From Pseudothioclava sp033100795 (lineage in GTDB: Bacteria; Pseudomonadota; Alphaproteobacteria; Rhodobacterales; Rhodobacteraceae): a stretch of 64,000 bases of DNA. The notes beneath the pieces are model-generated. The model saw nothing but the letters and a program-made list of their open reading frames with translations, was not told the DNA's origin and did not search any database. The DNA is taken from positions 496,001 through 560,000 of the forward strand of contig NZ_JAWLVI010000001.1 of the NCBI RefSeq assembly GCF_033100795.1, given 5' to 3'. Positions 8,534 to 18,430 of the stretch are shown one piece after another. Position 1 is the first letter of the stretch; every line of letters starts with the position of its first letter. The position numbers and the translations under genes were made by a program.

Positions 8534-9861
8534 GCGGGAACAGAACTTCGGCACCCGAAAACATGGCGCTGCGTCGGATGGCGCTGACGCTGATCCTGCC
8601 CGCGCTGTTTTTGTTCGAGGGCTTTACCAGCGGCTGGAACGCCTCGCTTGGTATCCTGAATATGGGGCTGATCTCGGCGGTGCTGGCGCTTGGCGTGAAC
8701 CTGCAATGGGGCTACGCGGGGCTGTTCAACGTCGGTATCGTGGGCTTCGTGGCGCTTGGCGGTCTGGCGCCGGTGCTGATCTCGATGCCCGCGACCGAGG
8801 GCGCGTTCGGCGCGGGCGGGTTGCAAATTCTGGCGGCCCTTGCCGTGGCCGTGATGGGTATTCTGGCGGCGATCTGGCTGCATAAAACCCAAAGCCGAAA
8901 GACACGGATGATCGCTATTCCGGCGGTGCTGGTGGTGGGCTTCTTCCTGTTCCGCGCGATCTTTGACCCTGCCGTTGCCGCGATCGAGGCGATCAACCCG
9001 TCCGCTGCGGGCTATCTTGGCGGGCTTGGCCTGCCGACGCTGGTTGCCTGGCCTGTGGGCGCGGTGATGGCGGCGGCGGCGGCCTGGGCGATTGGCAAGA
9101 CCGCGCTCGGGCTTCGCTCGGACTATCTGGCGATTGCGACGCTTGGCATTGGCGAGATCATCGTCGCGGTCCTGAAGAACGAGGAATGGCTCTCGCGCGG
9201 CGTGATGAACGTGAACGGCATCCCCCGCGCCTGGCCCGTCCCCTACGAGATCGACCTGCAGGAAAGCGCAGCCTTCGTCGAGCGCGCAGCCAGCCTTGGG
9301 CTTGATCCGGTGACGGCCTCGACGATCCTTGTAAAGCTGCTCTACACGGCGCTTTTTGCCGCCGTGTTGCTGGCGCTGATCTGGCTGTCGCAAAAGGCGC
9401 TCAACAGCCCGTGGGGCCGGATGATGCGCGCGATCCGCGATAACGAGGTCTCCGCCGCCGCGATGGGCAAGGATGTCACCCGGCGTCACCTGCAAATCTT
9501 CATCCTCGGCTCGGCCATCTGCGGGCTTGCCGGCGCGATGATGATTACGCTGGACGGCCAGATGATCCCCTCGGGCTATAACCCTTTGCGCTATACCTTC
9601 CTGATCTGGGTGATGGTGATCGTGGGCGGCTCGGGCAACAACTGGGGCTCGGTCGTGGGCGGCGTTCTGATCTGGTATCTCTGGATCAAGGCCGAGATCT
9701 GGGGACCGGACATGATGGACCTCGTGACCTCGCAAATGGCTGATGGCGGGCTGAAAACCCACCTGATCGATTCGGCGGCGCATATGCGGCTGTTCGTGAT
9801 GGGGCTGATCCTCGTGCTGGTGCTGCGCTTCTCTCCGCGCGGCCTTCTGCCCGAGACATAA
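8530..9861 (+). CDS. livM: Branched-chain amino-acid-type ABC transporter permease LivM
   Basis: Inner-membrane permease, 443 residues. LivM signatures are LNLQWGYAGLFNVGIVGFVALG, RSDYLAIATLGIGEI, and RAIRDNEVSAAAMGKDVTRRHLQIF (the EAA-like loop). It is longer than many LivM proteins because of an extra segment (about residues 75-190) containing added hydrophobic stretches and a loop between the first two blocks. It is the last gene of the transporter operon and is followed by a hairpin at 9894-9920. Confidence 0.94.
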   Translation: MSGNRTSAPENMALRRMALTLILPALFLFEGFTSGWNASLGILNMGLISAVLALGVNLQWGYAGLFNVGIVGFVALGGLAPVLISMPATEGAFGAGGLQILAALAVAVMGILAAIWLHKTQSRKTRMIAIPAVLVVGFFLFRAIFDPAVAAIEAINPSAAGYLGGLGLPTLVAWPVGAVMAAAAAWAIGKTALGLRSDYLAIATLGIGEIIVAVLKNEEWLSRGVMNVNGIPRAWPVPYEIDLQESAAFVERAASLGLDPVTASTILVKLLYTALFAAVLLALIWLSQKALNSPWGRMMRAIRDNEVSAAAMGKDVTRRHLQIFILGSAICGLAGAMMITLDGQMIPSGYNPLRYTFLIWVMVIVGGSGNNWGSVVGGVLIWYLWIKAEIWGPDMMDLVTSQMADGGLKTHLIDSAAHMRLFVMGLILVLVLRFSPRGLLPET

Positions 9862-9893
9862 CGCACCCCGATCCGCGCGCGCAAAAAACACAA

Positions 9894-9920
9894 GGTCCGG
9901 CAGGCAACCCCCGCCGGACC
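9894..9920 (+). terminator. Probable terminator hairpin after livM
   Basis: GGTCCGGC (9894-9901) pairs with GCCGGACC (9913-9920) around an 11-nt loop. Only TCTTG follows, so the U-tract is poor. Placed 33 nt after the livM stop and before guaA. Confidence 0.55.
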
Positions 9921-9957
9921 TCTTGCATTAAAGCCCCTGCCCGCCTATTCCCCGCAC

Positions 9958-11523
<1,566 letters not shown>

Positions 11524-11532
11524 GATCTTTGG

Positions 11533-11558
11533 AAAACCCGCGCCCGTCGCGGGTTTTT
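11533..11558 (+). terminator. Intrinsic terminator of guaA
   Basis: AAAACCCGCG (11533-11542), a 5-nt loop, then CGCGGGTTTTT (11548-11558) followed by CTTTT. It lies 10 nt after the guaA stop. Confidence 0.9.
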
Positions 11559-11722
11559 CTTTTCCGGGTAAACGCTCCAATCCAGGCTAACTGTTTCCAG
11601 CACGGAAACCGTTAGAATTGAACCTTCGACCAGATTTCGATATGTGGGCTATTATGGGCCGCGTGAGGATTGGCTCTGGCGTATGAGTTTTGTTTGTTAT
11701 CGGTAGGGAGAGGTCGTCTCGC

Positions 11723-12484
11723 ATGGCATTGATGCAGCTGACAGGTCAACTGATCTGCCGGACCGCTGAGGAGCGGCGGGTGATCCTGACCCATTTGCCC
11801 GAGCATATCCGCCGCACGGTGCGTGAACCGGGGTGTCTCTATTTCCATGTTGGCCAGACACCGGACCCGATGGTCTGGACGGTTTCCGAAGGCTTTGCCA
11901 GCCAGCAAGCGTTCGATTTCCATCAAACCCGCACCGCACGGTCGAAATGGATGGCCGCAACCCGCCGCATCCGGCGCGAGTATCAGTTGCGCGAGGCATT
12001 GCCCGAAATCCGCCCCGAGTTCCCAGATGACGCCAAGGCGATTTTTCTGTTAAATCGCGATAACTTCGAGCGCGAAGATGAAGCGCAATTCATTGACGAT
12101 CTGCGGGCGGATGGGGCTTTGGCGCTTTCGGTCGTGGCCAAGCTGGAGCGCGCCTATCTGGGTCATGTCGCCTTTGCGCCGATGATCGGAAATCCGAAAA
12201 TCTGGGCGCTGGCGCCGGTTGTCGTGCGCAAACCCTGCCGCAATCAGGGGATCGGCACTGCGCTTGTGAAAGCCGCGCTGGAAATCGTGCGTGAAAAGGG
12301 CGTCGACGGGATCATCTGCCCCTCGGAACAGCCGTTTTTCAAGCGTTTCGGCTTTACCCGTGAGGACGCGGCCAGCTTTACCAGCCCGTCGCAGAAGACC
12401 GGCTTGATCGGGCTGAACTTGCGCGCCGCACCAATGGACGGTCGCGCATTGAAATGGCACGGGGCGTTCGAGAAGCTCGCGTAA
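11723..12484 (+). CDS. Two-domain protein: antibiotic-biosynthesis-monooxygenase-like domain fused to GNAT acetyltransferase
   Basis: 253 residues from the ATG at 11723, which has AGGGAGAGG ending 9 nt upstream. An upstream in-frame TTG at 11690 lacks a ribosome site. Residues 1-95 (LTGQLICRTAEERRVILTHL, EPGCLYFHVGQTPDP, WTVSEGFASQQAFDFHQ) look like a dimeric alpha+beta barrel of the ABM/YgiN type. Residues 105-240 are a GNAT domain: the acetyl-CoA loop is RNQGIGTALVKAAL (Q/RxxGxG/A), followed by a strand-helix and EQPFFKRFGF. The link is a short helical linker, with no stop or frameshift, so this is a genuine fusion reading frame. Substrates are unknown. It stands alone between guaA and the convergent aroB, 2 bp from the aroB stop. 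Confidence 0.85.
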   Translation: MALMQLTGQLICRTAEERRVILTHLPEHIRRTVREPGCLYFHVGQTPDPMVWTVSEGFASQQAFDFHQTRTARSKWMAATRRIRREYQLREALPEIRPEFPDDAKAIFLLNRDNFEREDEAQFIDDLRADGALALSVVAKLERAYLGHVAFAPMIGNPKIWALAPVVVRKPCRNQGIGTALVKAALEIVREKGVDGIICPSEQPFFKRFGFTREDAASFTSPSQKTGLIGLNLRAAPMDGRALKWHGAFEKLA

Positions 12485-12486
12485 GA

Positions 12487-13596
12487 TCAGCTTCGCTCTG
12501 CAAGCGCCTCTACCAAAACAGTTTTCAACACATCGCGCGGCACATCCGAGGTAACAAACGCCTCACCGATCCCGCGCGCCAGGATAAAGCGCAGCTTGCC
12601 GTCGAGCACCTTTTTATCCTGCGCCATCAGCTCGATCAGCGCATCCGCATCGGGGAGATCTCCCGGAATATCACGCAGACTGACCTTCATCCCCATCTGC
12701 GCAAGATGCGCCCGCACGCGGCTTGGCGCCTCTTGCGAACACAGCCCCAACCGCTGCGAGAGTTCAAACGCCAGCGCGCAGCCGATCGCCACGCCCTCCC
12801 CATGCAACAGCCGCGCGGAATAGCCCGTCGCGGATTCGAGCGCGTGGCAGAAGGTATGGCCAAGGTTCAGAAGCGCGCGATCGCCCTCTTCTGTTTCGTC
12901 GCGGGCAACAATCTCGGCCTTCATCTGAACCGAGCGCGTCACCGCATAAAGCCGCGCATCCATATCACCCGATTTCAGCGCAGGACCATTGGCCTCAAGC
13001 CAGTCAAAAAACGCCACGTCCCCCAGAAGCCCGTATTTCACCACTTCGCCATAGCCTGCCAGAAAATCGCGCTCGGGCAGGCTAGAAAGAATGCCGATGT
13101 CAGCAAGCACCAGCGCGGGCTGGTGGAAGGCGCCGATCAGGTTCTTGCCCTGCGGCGCATTGATCCCCGTCTTGCCGCCGACCGAGCTGTCAACCTGCGC
13201 CAGAAGCGAGGTCGGGATCTGCACGAAGCGGACGCCACGACGCAGAACAGCCGCCGCAAACCCCACCAGATCGCCAATCACCCCGCCCCCAAAGGCAACC
13301 ACAATATCCTTGCGCTCGACCTTTTGCTCCAAGAGCCATTCGACCGTGCGGGTGAACTGCGGCCAGCCTTTCGTCGCCTCGCCTGCGGGCAGCGACAAAG
13401 ACACCATCTCGATCTCGCCAAGACCCGCTTTCAGCGCCGCCAGATGATGCGCGCCGACCGTTTCATCGGTCACGACAGCGACACGCGGGCGGCGCAGCAA
13501 GGGCGCGATCTGCGCGCCAGCATCGCCAATCAACCCCGTGCCGATGCGCACCTCATAGGCCCGTTCGCCAAGCTCCACCCGGACCGTATTGCGCAT
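12487..13596 (-). CDS. aroB: 3-dehydroquinate synthase
   Basis: Second enzyme of the shikimate pathway, forming 3-dehydroquinate from DAHP with NAD+ and a divalent metal. 369 residues, normal length. Signatures are FGGGVIGDLVGFAAA, the nucleotide-binding glycine run, QIPTSLLAQVDSSVGGKTGIN for substrate and phosphate binding, and LLNLGHTFCHALE plus LLHGEGVAIG for metal-binding His residues. The start ATG at 13596 overlaps the aroK stop by one base (TGATG), so the pair is translationally coupled. A much longer open frame upstream is only the aroK shadow. Confidence 0.97.
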   Translation of the reverse strand: MRNTVRVELGERAYEVRIGTGLIGDAGAQIAPLLRRPRVAVVTDETVGAHHLAALKAGLGEIEMVSLSLPAGEATKGWPQFTRTVEWLLEQKVERKDIVVAFGGGVIGDLVGFAAAVLRRGVRFVQIPTSLLAQVDSSVGGKTGINAPQGKNLIGAFHQPALVLADIGILSSLPERDFLAGYGEVVKYGLLGDVAFFDWLEANGPALKSGDMDARLYAVTRSVQMKAEIVARDETEEGDRALLNLGHTFCHALESATGYSARLLHGEGVAIGCALAFELSQRLGLCSQEAPSRVRAHLAQMGMKVSLRDIPGDLPDADALIELMAQDKKVLDGKLRFILARGIGEAFVTSDVPRDVLKTVLVEALAERS

Positions 13597-14162
13597 CAGA
13601 CGTTCTCCTTGAATAGCTCTGGCACCTCGTGCAACGCACGGGCGACCTTGGCCGCCATTTCCTGCACCGAAAGCCCCTCTTCCGCCTCGACCGCAATTTG
13701 CGCCTTCGAATAGGCGGGCACCCGGCCCTCCAGCAGCGTCGCGAGCGTTTTCTTCGGGTCGGCCGTGCGCAGCAGGGGCCGCGTATTTTTGTGACGCACG
13801 CGGTTCCACAAAAGCTCCAGATCGACCTTGAGCCAGACCGACACCCCAAGCCGCGCGATCATCTCCCGGTTGGTCTCGGAGACAAACGCACCGCCCCCCG
13901 TCGAAACGATGCCAGGCGGGCCGGACAACAGCCGCTCGATCACCTCTGATTCGCGGGCACGAAAGAACGGTTCGCCATCGCGGGCGAAAATCTCGGCGAC
14001 GGTCATCTGGGCGGCGCGTTCGATCTCTTCGTCGCTATCGACAAACGGCACGCCAAGCTGATGGGCAAGCGCAGTTCCGACGGCGGTCTTTCCCGACCCC
14101 ATCATACCAACAAGAACGACGGTCTTACCCAATCGCGCGCTATTGCCTGTCTTGCCTGTCAC
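13596..14162 (-). CDS. aroK: Shikimate kinase
   Basis: Phosphorylates shikimate with ATP. The Walker A motif GMMGSGKTAVG is near residue 20 if translation begins at the GTG at 14162 (188 residues, normal for the family). A GAGG lies 9 nt upstream of this GTG. A TTG at 14225 would add 21 basic residues. Other signatures: FVDSDEEIE (shikimate/Mg binding), FRARESEVI, and STGGGAFVS (the GGG shikimate-binding turn), with the lid Arg in TRPLL. Coupled to aroB by TGATG. Promoter elements probably lie in the divergent spacer 14163-14351. Confidence 0.93.
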   Translation of the reverse strand: MTGKTGNSARLGKTVVLVGMMGSGKTAVGTALAHQLGVPFVDSDEEIERAAQMTVAEIFARDGEPFFRARESEVIERLLSGPPGIVSTGGGAFVSETNREMIARLGVSVWLKVDLELLWNRVRHKNTRPLLRTADPKKTLATLLEGRVPAYSKAQIAVEAEEGLSVQEMAAKVARALHEVPELFKENV

Positions 14163-14251
14163 CCGGCCTTGCCTCGCTCCCCTGCTCTTGCGCCCCTTTT
14201 GCCAGATTGGCGGACGCTTGCGCAATCGTGAACTCCGGCGTCTTCAATGGC

Positions 14252-14280
14252 GTGAACTTCGGGGAATTGCCATATATAAT
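14252..14280 (+). promoter_or_regulatory. Candidate sigma70-type promoter for the small-peptide/xerD operon
   Basis: A perfect TATAAT at 14275-14280 is preceded, with a 17-nt spacer, by GTGAAC at 14252-14257 (only 3 of 6 against TTGACA). It lies about 70 nt upstream of the ATG at 14352 in an AT-rich patch of an otherwise GC-rich spacer. The AT-rich block could also serve the opposite-strand aroK. Confidence 0.45.
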
Positions 14281-14351
14281 CGCGAACACTACATCTAAAA
14301 CCACATAAGACCCCTGACGGGCCAAACAGAGCAGATAACGAAAGAGAGACC

Positions 14352-14498
14352 ATGGGGCGTATCTTCAAAGCACTCTTCCTTCTTTTGATCCTCGCAGCGC
14401 TTGCCGTAGTAGGCTATGCCTATTTCGGTGACATGGACGCCGAACGCGGCGAACAGCGCATCGAGATCAATCTGAACGCTGCGGGGAATGGTGGCTGA
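14352..14498 (+). CDS. Small single-pass membrane peptide, 48 aa, unrecognised
   Basis: ATG at 14352 with AAAGAGAGA just upstream, and a stop at 14496-14498. The peptide has a short basic start (MGRIFKAL), one strongly hydrophobic segment (about residues 7-24), then an acidic tail with DMDAERGEQRIEIN. It is too short for most gene callers. The next gene starts inside it (ATG at 14488, 11-bp overlap in another frame), which suggests translational coupling and supports real expression. I do not recognise a family. It could be a membrane anchor or assembly partner for the exported protein that follows. Confidence 0.6.
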   Translation: MGRIFKALFLLLILAALAVVGYAYFGDMDAERGEQRIEINLNAAGNGG

Positions 14499-16083
14499 AA
14501 CCAGTGCGATAGCGCGGATCGTTTCCGCAACGGTGGTTTTCGGGGTGCTTGGTGCTGTGGCACAGGCGCAGGAGCGGCCGCTGTCTGCGATCGACTGGCT
14601 GTCCCGCTCGACGCTGAGCGAGGCGACCTACCGTGCCCAGCCCGATGCGTCGCGCCCGATCCTGCCGCCGCTGGCGAACGAACCGCCTGTCAGCAACGGT
14701 GTTTCACTTGGCGATGTGGCAATCCACTCGCTTGATGCGCCAAGCACCAATTCGCTGGGGCTGTTGCCGTCTTCGCGCACGGGGTTGCCTGCGGATCTTT
14801 GGGGGGCGACCCCCGAGACCGAGCTGGCGCGCGCAATCGGCAAAGAGCGTTTCGATACCCTGCCCGCAATGCAGGGGCTTTTGCTCAAGATCATCCTGAC
14901 CGAGCTGGACCCGCCGAAATTCGCCTCCGTCACCCCGCGTGACGCGCTGTTTCTGGCGCGGATCGACGCGCTTTTGACCATTGGCGCGCTCGACCCCGCG
15001 CTGGTGATGCTTGAGGCTGCGCCTGTCGCCTCGTCCGAGGTGTTCCGCCGTCGTTTCGATGTGGCGCTTCTGCTGGGCGAGGAAGAGCGCGCCTGCGACA
15101 CGCTGCGCGACATGCCGCTGATTTCCCCCTCATTGCCTGCGCGGGTGTTTTGTCTGGCCCGCACGGGGGATTGGGAGAATGCGGTTCTGACCTTCGGCTC
15201 GGGGCGCGCGCTTGAGCAAATGAACCCCGAAATGCAAGAGCTACTCGAACGGTTTCTGGATGCTGAATATGCCGACGGGGCCGATGATATGGCGCCGCCG
15301 TCGCACCCCTCGCCTTTGATATTCCGCCTGATGGAGGCGATCGGGCAACCCCTGCCCACCACGACCCTGCCGCTGGCCTTTGCGCAGGCCGACCTGCGCT
15401 CGAACACCGGCTGGAAGGCACGGGTCGAGGCCGGAGAGCGTCTGGCCCGTGTCAGTATCGTCGATCCGAACCGCCTGCTCGGGCTTTATACCGAGAACGC
15501 GCGCGCACCCGCGGGCGCTTTGTGGGACCGTGTGCGGCTGATCGGGGCACTGGACCGCGCGATTGCGGCAGGGGATGCGGACGGGGTTTCCGGTCTGCTG
15601 CCCGATGCCTATGCCGCCATGCAAGGTGTGGAACTCGAATATGTTCTGGGGGCGCTTTGGGGCGCGGAACTGGCGAAGATGGCGCTGCCCCCCGAGGCCG
15701 CCACGCTCGCCTTCCGTATCGGGATGAGCTCGCCCGCTTACGAGCCAATCGCCCGCGCCCGCCAGACCGGCGACCCCGATGAACGCCTGCTGATCGGCAT
15801 TGCGACAGGCAGCACCGCGGGCATCCCCGCGCAAGACCAGCTCGGGCTGATGCTGAAACAGGCCTTCGATGCGCCGCCGCAAGAGGTGCCGCCCGCCTAT
15901 GCGCCGCTTTTGCCCGACCAGCTTGGCCTCGCGATCCTGACAGCGATCGACGATATTACCGAAGGTGCCAAGGGCGATTACACCCGCGTCGCGTCTGGCT
16001 TGCGGTTATTGCGGCTTGTGGGGTTGGAGGATGACGCGCGTCGCACCGCGCTGGAACTGGTGGTGTTGGAGCGGCGCGGATGA
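14488..16083 (+). CDS. Exported protein of unknown function, 531 aa
   Basis: I do not recognise a characterised family. The N-terminus has a probable signal peptide (hydrophobic IVSATVVFGVLGAVAQAQ with an AQA-type cleavage site near residue 28), so the bulk is probably periplasmic. The rest is Ala/Leu-rich and looks all-helical, with repeated paired-helix units such as LFLARIDALLTIGALDPALVM and FRRRFDVALLLGEEERAC, which suggest TPR-like or solenoid packing rather than an enzyme. It starts inside the 48-aa peptide gene and ends in an ATGA overlap with xerD, so three genes form one coupled unit. A role in envelope or division near XerD is conceivable but not shown. Confidence 0.8.
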   Translation: MVAETSAIARIVSATVVFGVLGAVAQAQERPLSAIDWLSRSTLSEATYRAQPDASRPILPPLANEPPVSNGVSLGDVAIHSLDAPSTNSLGLLPSSRTGLPADLWGATPETELARAIGKERFDTLPAMQGLLLKIILTELDPPKFASVTPRDALFLARIDALLTIGALDPALVMLEAAPVASSEVFRRRFDVALLLGEEERACDTLRDMPLISPSLPARVFCLARTGDWENAVLTFGSGRALEQMNPEMQELLERFLDAEYADGADDMAPPSHPSPLIFRLMEAIGQPLPTTTLPLAFAQADLRSNTGWKARVEAGERLARVSIVDPNRLLGLYTENARAPAGALWDRVRLIGALDRAIAAGDADGVSGLLPDAYAAMQGVELEYVLGALWGAELAKMALPPEAATLAFRIGMSSPAYEPIARARQTGDPDERLLIGIATGSTAGIPAQDQLGLMLKQAFDAPPQEVPPAYAPLLPDQLGLAILTAIDDITEGAKGDYTRVASGLRLLRLVGLEDDARRTALELVVLERRG

Positions 16084-17021
16084 ATGCCCCCCCAAACCTG
16101 CGCTGGATCGAGACATTTCTTGAGGCCAAGGCCGCCGAAGCGGGGGCCGCAAAGAACACGATCCTTGGATATGGACGTGATCTCAATGACTTCCTCGTGT
16201 TTCTTGAAGCTAAAACCCTCTCCTTCGCGACGCTGCAACAATCCGAAATCGAGACCTATCTGATCCGCTGCGAGGCCGAGGGGCTGGCCAAATCCACCCG
16301 CGCGCGCAGGCTCTCGGCGATCAAACAGCTTTACCGTTTCGCCTATGAGGAAGGCTGGCGCGAGGATAATCCGGCCACGCGGATTTCTGGCCCGGGCAAG
16401 TCGCAATCGCTGCCGAAAACCCTTGAAATCCCCGAGGTCGAACGCCTGCTAGAGGCCGCCTGCGATCAGGGGCAATCGGTCACTGAACAGGTCCGCAACC
16501 GCTGTCTGATCGAACTGCTTTATGCCACAGGGATGCGTGTGACGGAACTCGTCTCGCTGCCCGTGGCCTCCGCGCGGGGCAATCCGGCGATGCTTTTGAT
16601 CCGCGGCAAGGGCGGCAAGGAACGGATGGTGCCGCTGTCGCCGCCTGCGCGCGAGGCGCTGGCGGCGTGGCTGAGCGTGCGCGACGCCGCCGAAGAGGAT
16701 GCGCGGATCAAGCGCAAAACCCCGCCCTCGCGCTTTCTGTTCCCCTCGAACGCGAAAGAAGGCCATTTCACGCGGCAGGCATTTCACCGGTTGCTCAAGG
16801 ATATTGCCGTGCAGGCGGGCGTCTCTCCCGCCCGCGTCACCCCCCACGTCCTGCGCCACGCCTTCGCGACGCATCTTCTGCAAGGCGGCGCGGATCTGCG
16901 TGCGATCCAGACGCTTCTGGGGCACGCGGACCTTTCAACGACCGAAATTTACACCCATGTTCTGGATGAGCGCTTGAAATCGCTGGTGCTTGAGCATCAT
17001 CCTTTGGCCAAGCGCTCTTGA
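16080..17021 (+). CDS. xerD: Tyrosine recombinase XerD
   Basis: Site-specific recombinase of 313 residues that resolves chromosome dimers at dif with XerC. The N-terminal SAM-like core-binding domain spans residues 5-100. The catalytic set is complete: Arg153 (TGMRVTEL), Lys in RGKGGKER (about 177-180), His256 and Arg259 (TPHVLRHAF), His282 and Tyr291 (LGHADLSTTEIYTHV). Length and the arrangement next to aroK/aroB fit the housekeeping XerD of Rhodobacterales rather than a phage integrase. It overlaps the upstream gene by ATGA. Confidence 0.94.
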   Translation: MNAPPNLRWIETFLEAKAAEAGAAKNTILGYGRDLNDFLVFLEAKTLSFATLQQSEIETYLIRCEAEGLAKSTRARRLSAIKQLYRFAYEEGWREDNPATRISGPGKSQSLPKTLEIPEVERLLEAACDQGQSVTEQVRNRCLIELLYATGMRVTELVSLPVASARGNPAMLLIRGKGGKERMVPLSPPAREALAAWLSVRDAAEEDARIKRKTPPSRFLFPSNAKEGHFTRQAFHRLLKDIAVQAGVSPARVTPHVLRHAFATHLLQGGADLRAIQTLLGHADLSTTEIYTHVLDERLKSLVLEHHPLAKRS

Positions 17022-17052
17022 ACGCGCGCCCTCACGCACCCATAACGACATC

Positions 17053-18372
17053 ATGACCGCTGATCCTGTTTCCCTTGATACCGCCTTCTGGCTGACGGCT
17101 GCGGCCATCGCCGCCCTTCTGGTTCTGTCCGCCTTCTTCTCGGGGTCGGAAACCGCGCTGACGGCGGCAAGCCGCGCGAAGCTGCGCGCGCGCGCCGACA
17201 AGGGCGATCCGGGTGCCGACAAGGCGCTGCAAGTGACCGAGGACAGCGAACGCCTGATCGGCGCGATCCTTCTGGGCAATAACGTGGTGAATATCCTCTC
17301 GGCCTCGCTGGCGACGGCGCTGCTGACGCGGATTTTCGGGGATTCAGGCGTGGCGTTTGCAACGCTTGGCATGACTGCGCTGGTCCTGATCTTTGCCGAG
17401 GTTCTGCCCAAGACCTACGCGATCACCAGCCCCGAAACGGTGGCGACCCGCGTCGCGCGCCCGATCCGTATGGTGACCTTCATCCTTGCCCCCATCGTCA
17501 GCATCGTGCGCCAGATCGTGCGCGGCATCCTCTTTGCCTTTGGGGTGCGCACGCAGGCCGACCAGCATATGTTCTCGATCCACGAGGAAATCGCGGGCGC
17601 GCTGGCAATCGGCGCCTCCGAGGGCAATATCGACAAGGAAGACCGCAACCGCCTGCTTGGCGCGCTTGATCTGGGTGAACGCACGGTCGAAGAGATCATG
17701 CTCCACCGCAGCCAGATCGAGATGATCGACGCCGAGGCGGAACCCGACCAGATCCTCAGCACGGTTCTGGCCTCGTCGCACACCCGCCTGCCGCTGTATA
17801 AGGGCGAGCGCGAGAATGTCGTCGGTATCGTTCACGCCAAAGACCTGCTGCGAGCGGTTGAAAAATTCGTCCGTCGCGGGGATGGCACGCTGGAAAGCAT
17901 CAGCGATCTGGATGTGATGAAAGTGGCGATGAAGCCCTATTTCATCCCCGAGACCACGCCTCTGGACGAACAGATGCGCGAGTTCCTCAAACGCCAGACG
18001 CATTTCGCGCTGGTGGTAGACGAATACGGCGATCTGCGCGGGCTTCTGACGCTGGAAGACATCCTTGAGGAAATCGTGGGCGAAATTGCCGACGAGTTCG
18101 ACCCCAAAGCCGAAATCCGCCTCCGGCCCACTGATCAGGGCGATTATATCGTTGAAGGCGCGATGACGATCCGCGACCTGAACCGCGAGGCCGACTGGAC
18201 CCTGCCCGATGACGAGGCGAACACAATCGCGGGCCTCGTGATCCACGAGGCGCAGTCGATCCCGAGCGAGGGACAGGTCTTCTCGTTCCACGGGTTCCGG
18301 TTCGAGGTGATGCAGCGCAAGGAAAACCGTATCACCAAGCTGAAAATCCGCCCCCTGAAGGCCAGCGATTAA
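17053..18372 (+). CDS. CNNM/HlyC-CorC family CBS-domain membrane protein
   Basis: 439 residues from the ATG at 17053; no strong ribosome site is visible. Order of domains: DUF21/CNNM transmembrane domain (residues about 10-190, with AFFSGSETALTAASRAKL, LLGNNVVNIL and VLPKTYAI), a CBS pair (EEIMLHRSQIEMID to SHTRLPLYKG, then HFALVVDEYGDLRGLLTLEDILEE), and a C-terminal CorC/HlyC transporter-associated domain (GAMTIRDLN to GFRFEV). The family is implicated in Mg2+/Co2+ transport and is commonly annotated as hemolysin-like, although haemolysis is not its role. Follows xerD by 31 bp, same strand. Confidence 0.92.
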   Translation: MTADPVSLDTAFWLTAAAIAALLVLSAFFSGSETALTAASRAKLRARADKGDPGADKALQVTEDSERLIGAILLGNNVVNILSASLATALLTRIFGDSGVAFATLGMTALVLIFAEVLPKTYAITSPETVATRVARPIRMVTFILAPIVSIVRQIVRGILFAFGVRTQADQHMFSIHEEIAGALAIGASEGNIDKEDRNRLLGALDLGERTVEEIMLHRSQIEMIDAEAEPDQILSTVLASSHTRLPLYKGERENVVGIVHAKDLLRAVEKFVRRGDGTLESISDLDVMKVAMKPYFIPETTPLDEQMREFLKRQTHFALVVDEYGDLRGLLTLEDILEEIVGEIADEFDPKAEIRLRPTDQGDYIVEGAMTIRDLNREADWTLPDDEANTIAGLVIHEAQSIPSEGQVFSFHGFRFEVMQRKENRITKLKIRPLKASD

Positions 18373-18400
18373 TCGTGCGAAACCATCGGCAGATAAAAAA

Positions 18401-18425
18401 ACGGCGCGAGGGTCTCTCGCGCCGT
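18401..18425. terminator. Hairpin between the CorC-like gene and the MttB-like gene
   Basis: ACGGCGCGAG (18401-18410) pairs perfectly with CTCGCGCCGT (18416-18425). The A7 run at 18394-18400 becomes a U-tract for the minus-strand gene ending at 18431, so it is a good terminator leftward and a weaker one rightward. Confidence 0.8.
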
Positions 18426-18430
18426 CTGTC

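Noticed and set aside
6761..8554. A 597-codon minus-strand frame across livF and livH
   Set aside because: Composition is Arg/His/Gln-rich without any domain, and it lies exactly opposite well-supported transporter genes; it is a GC-skew shadow.
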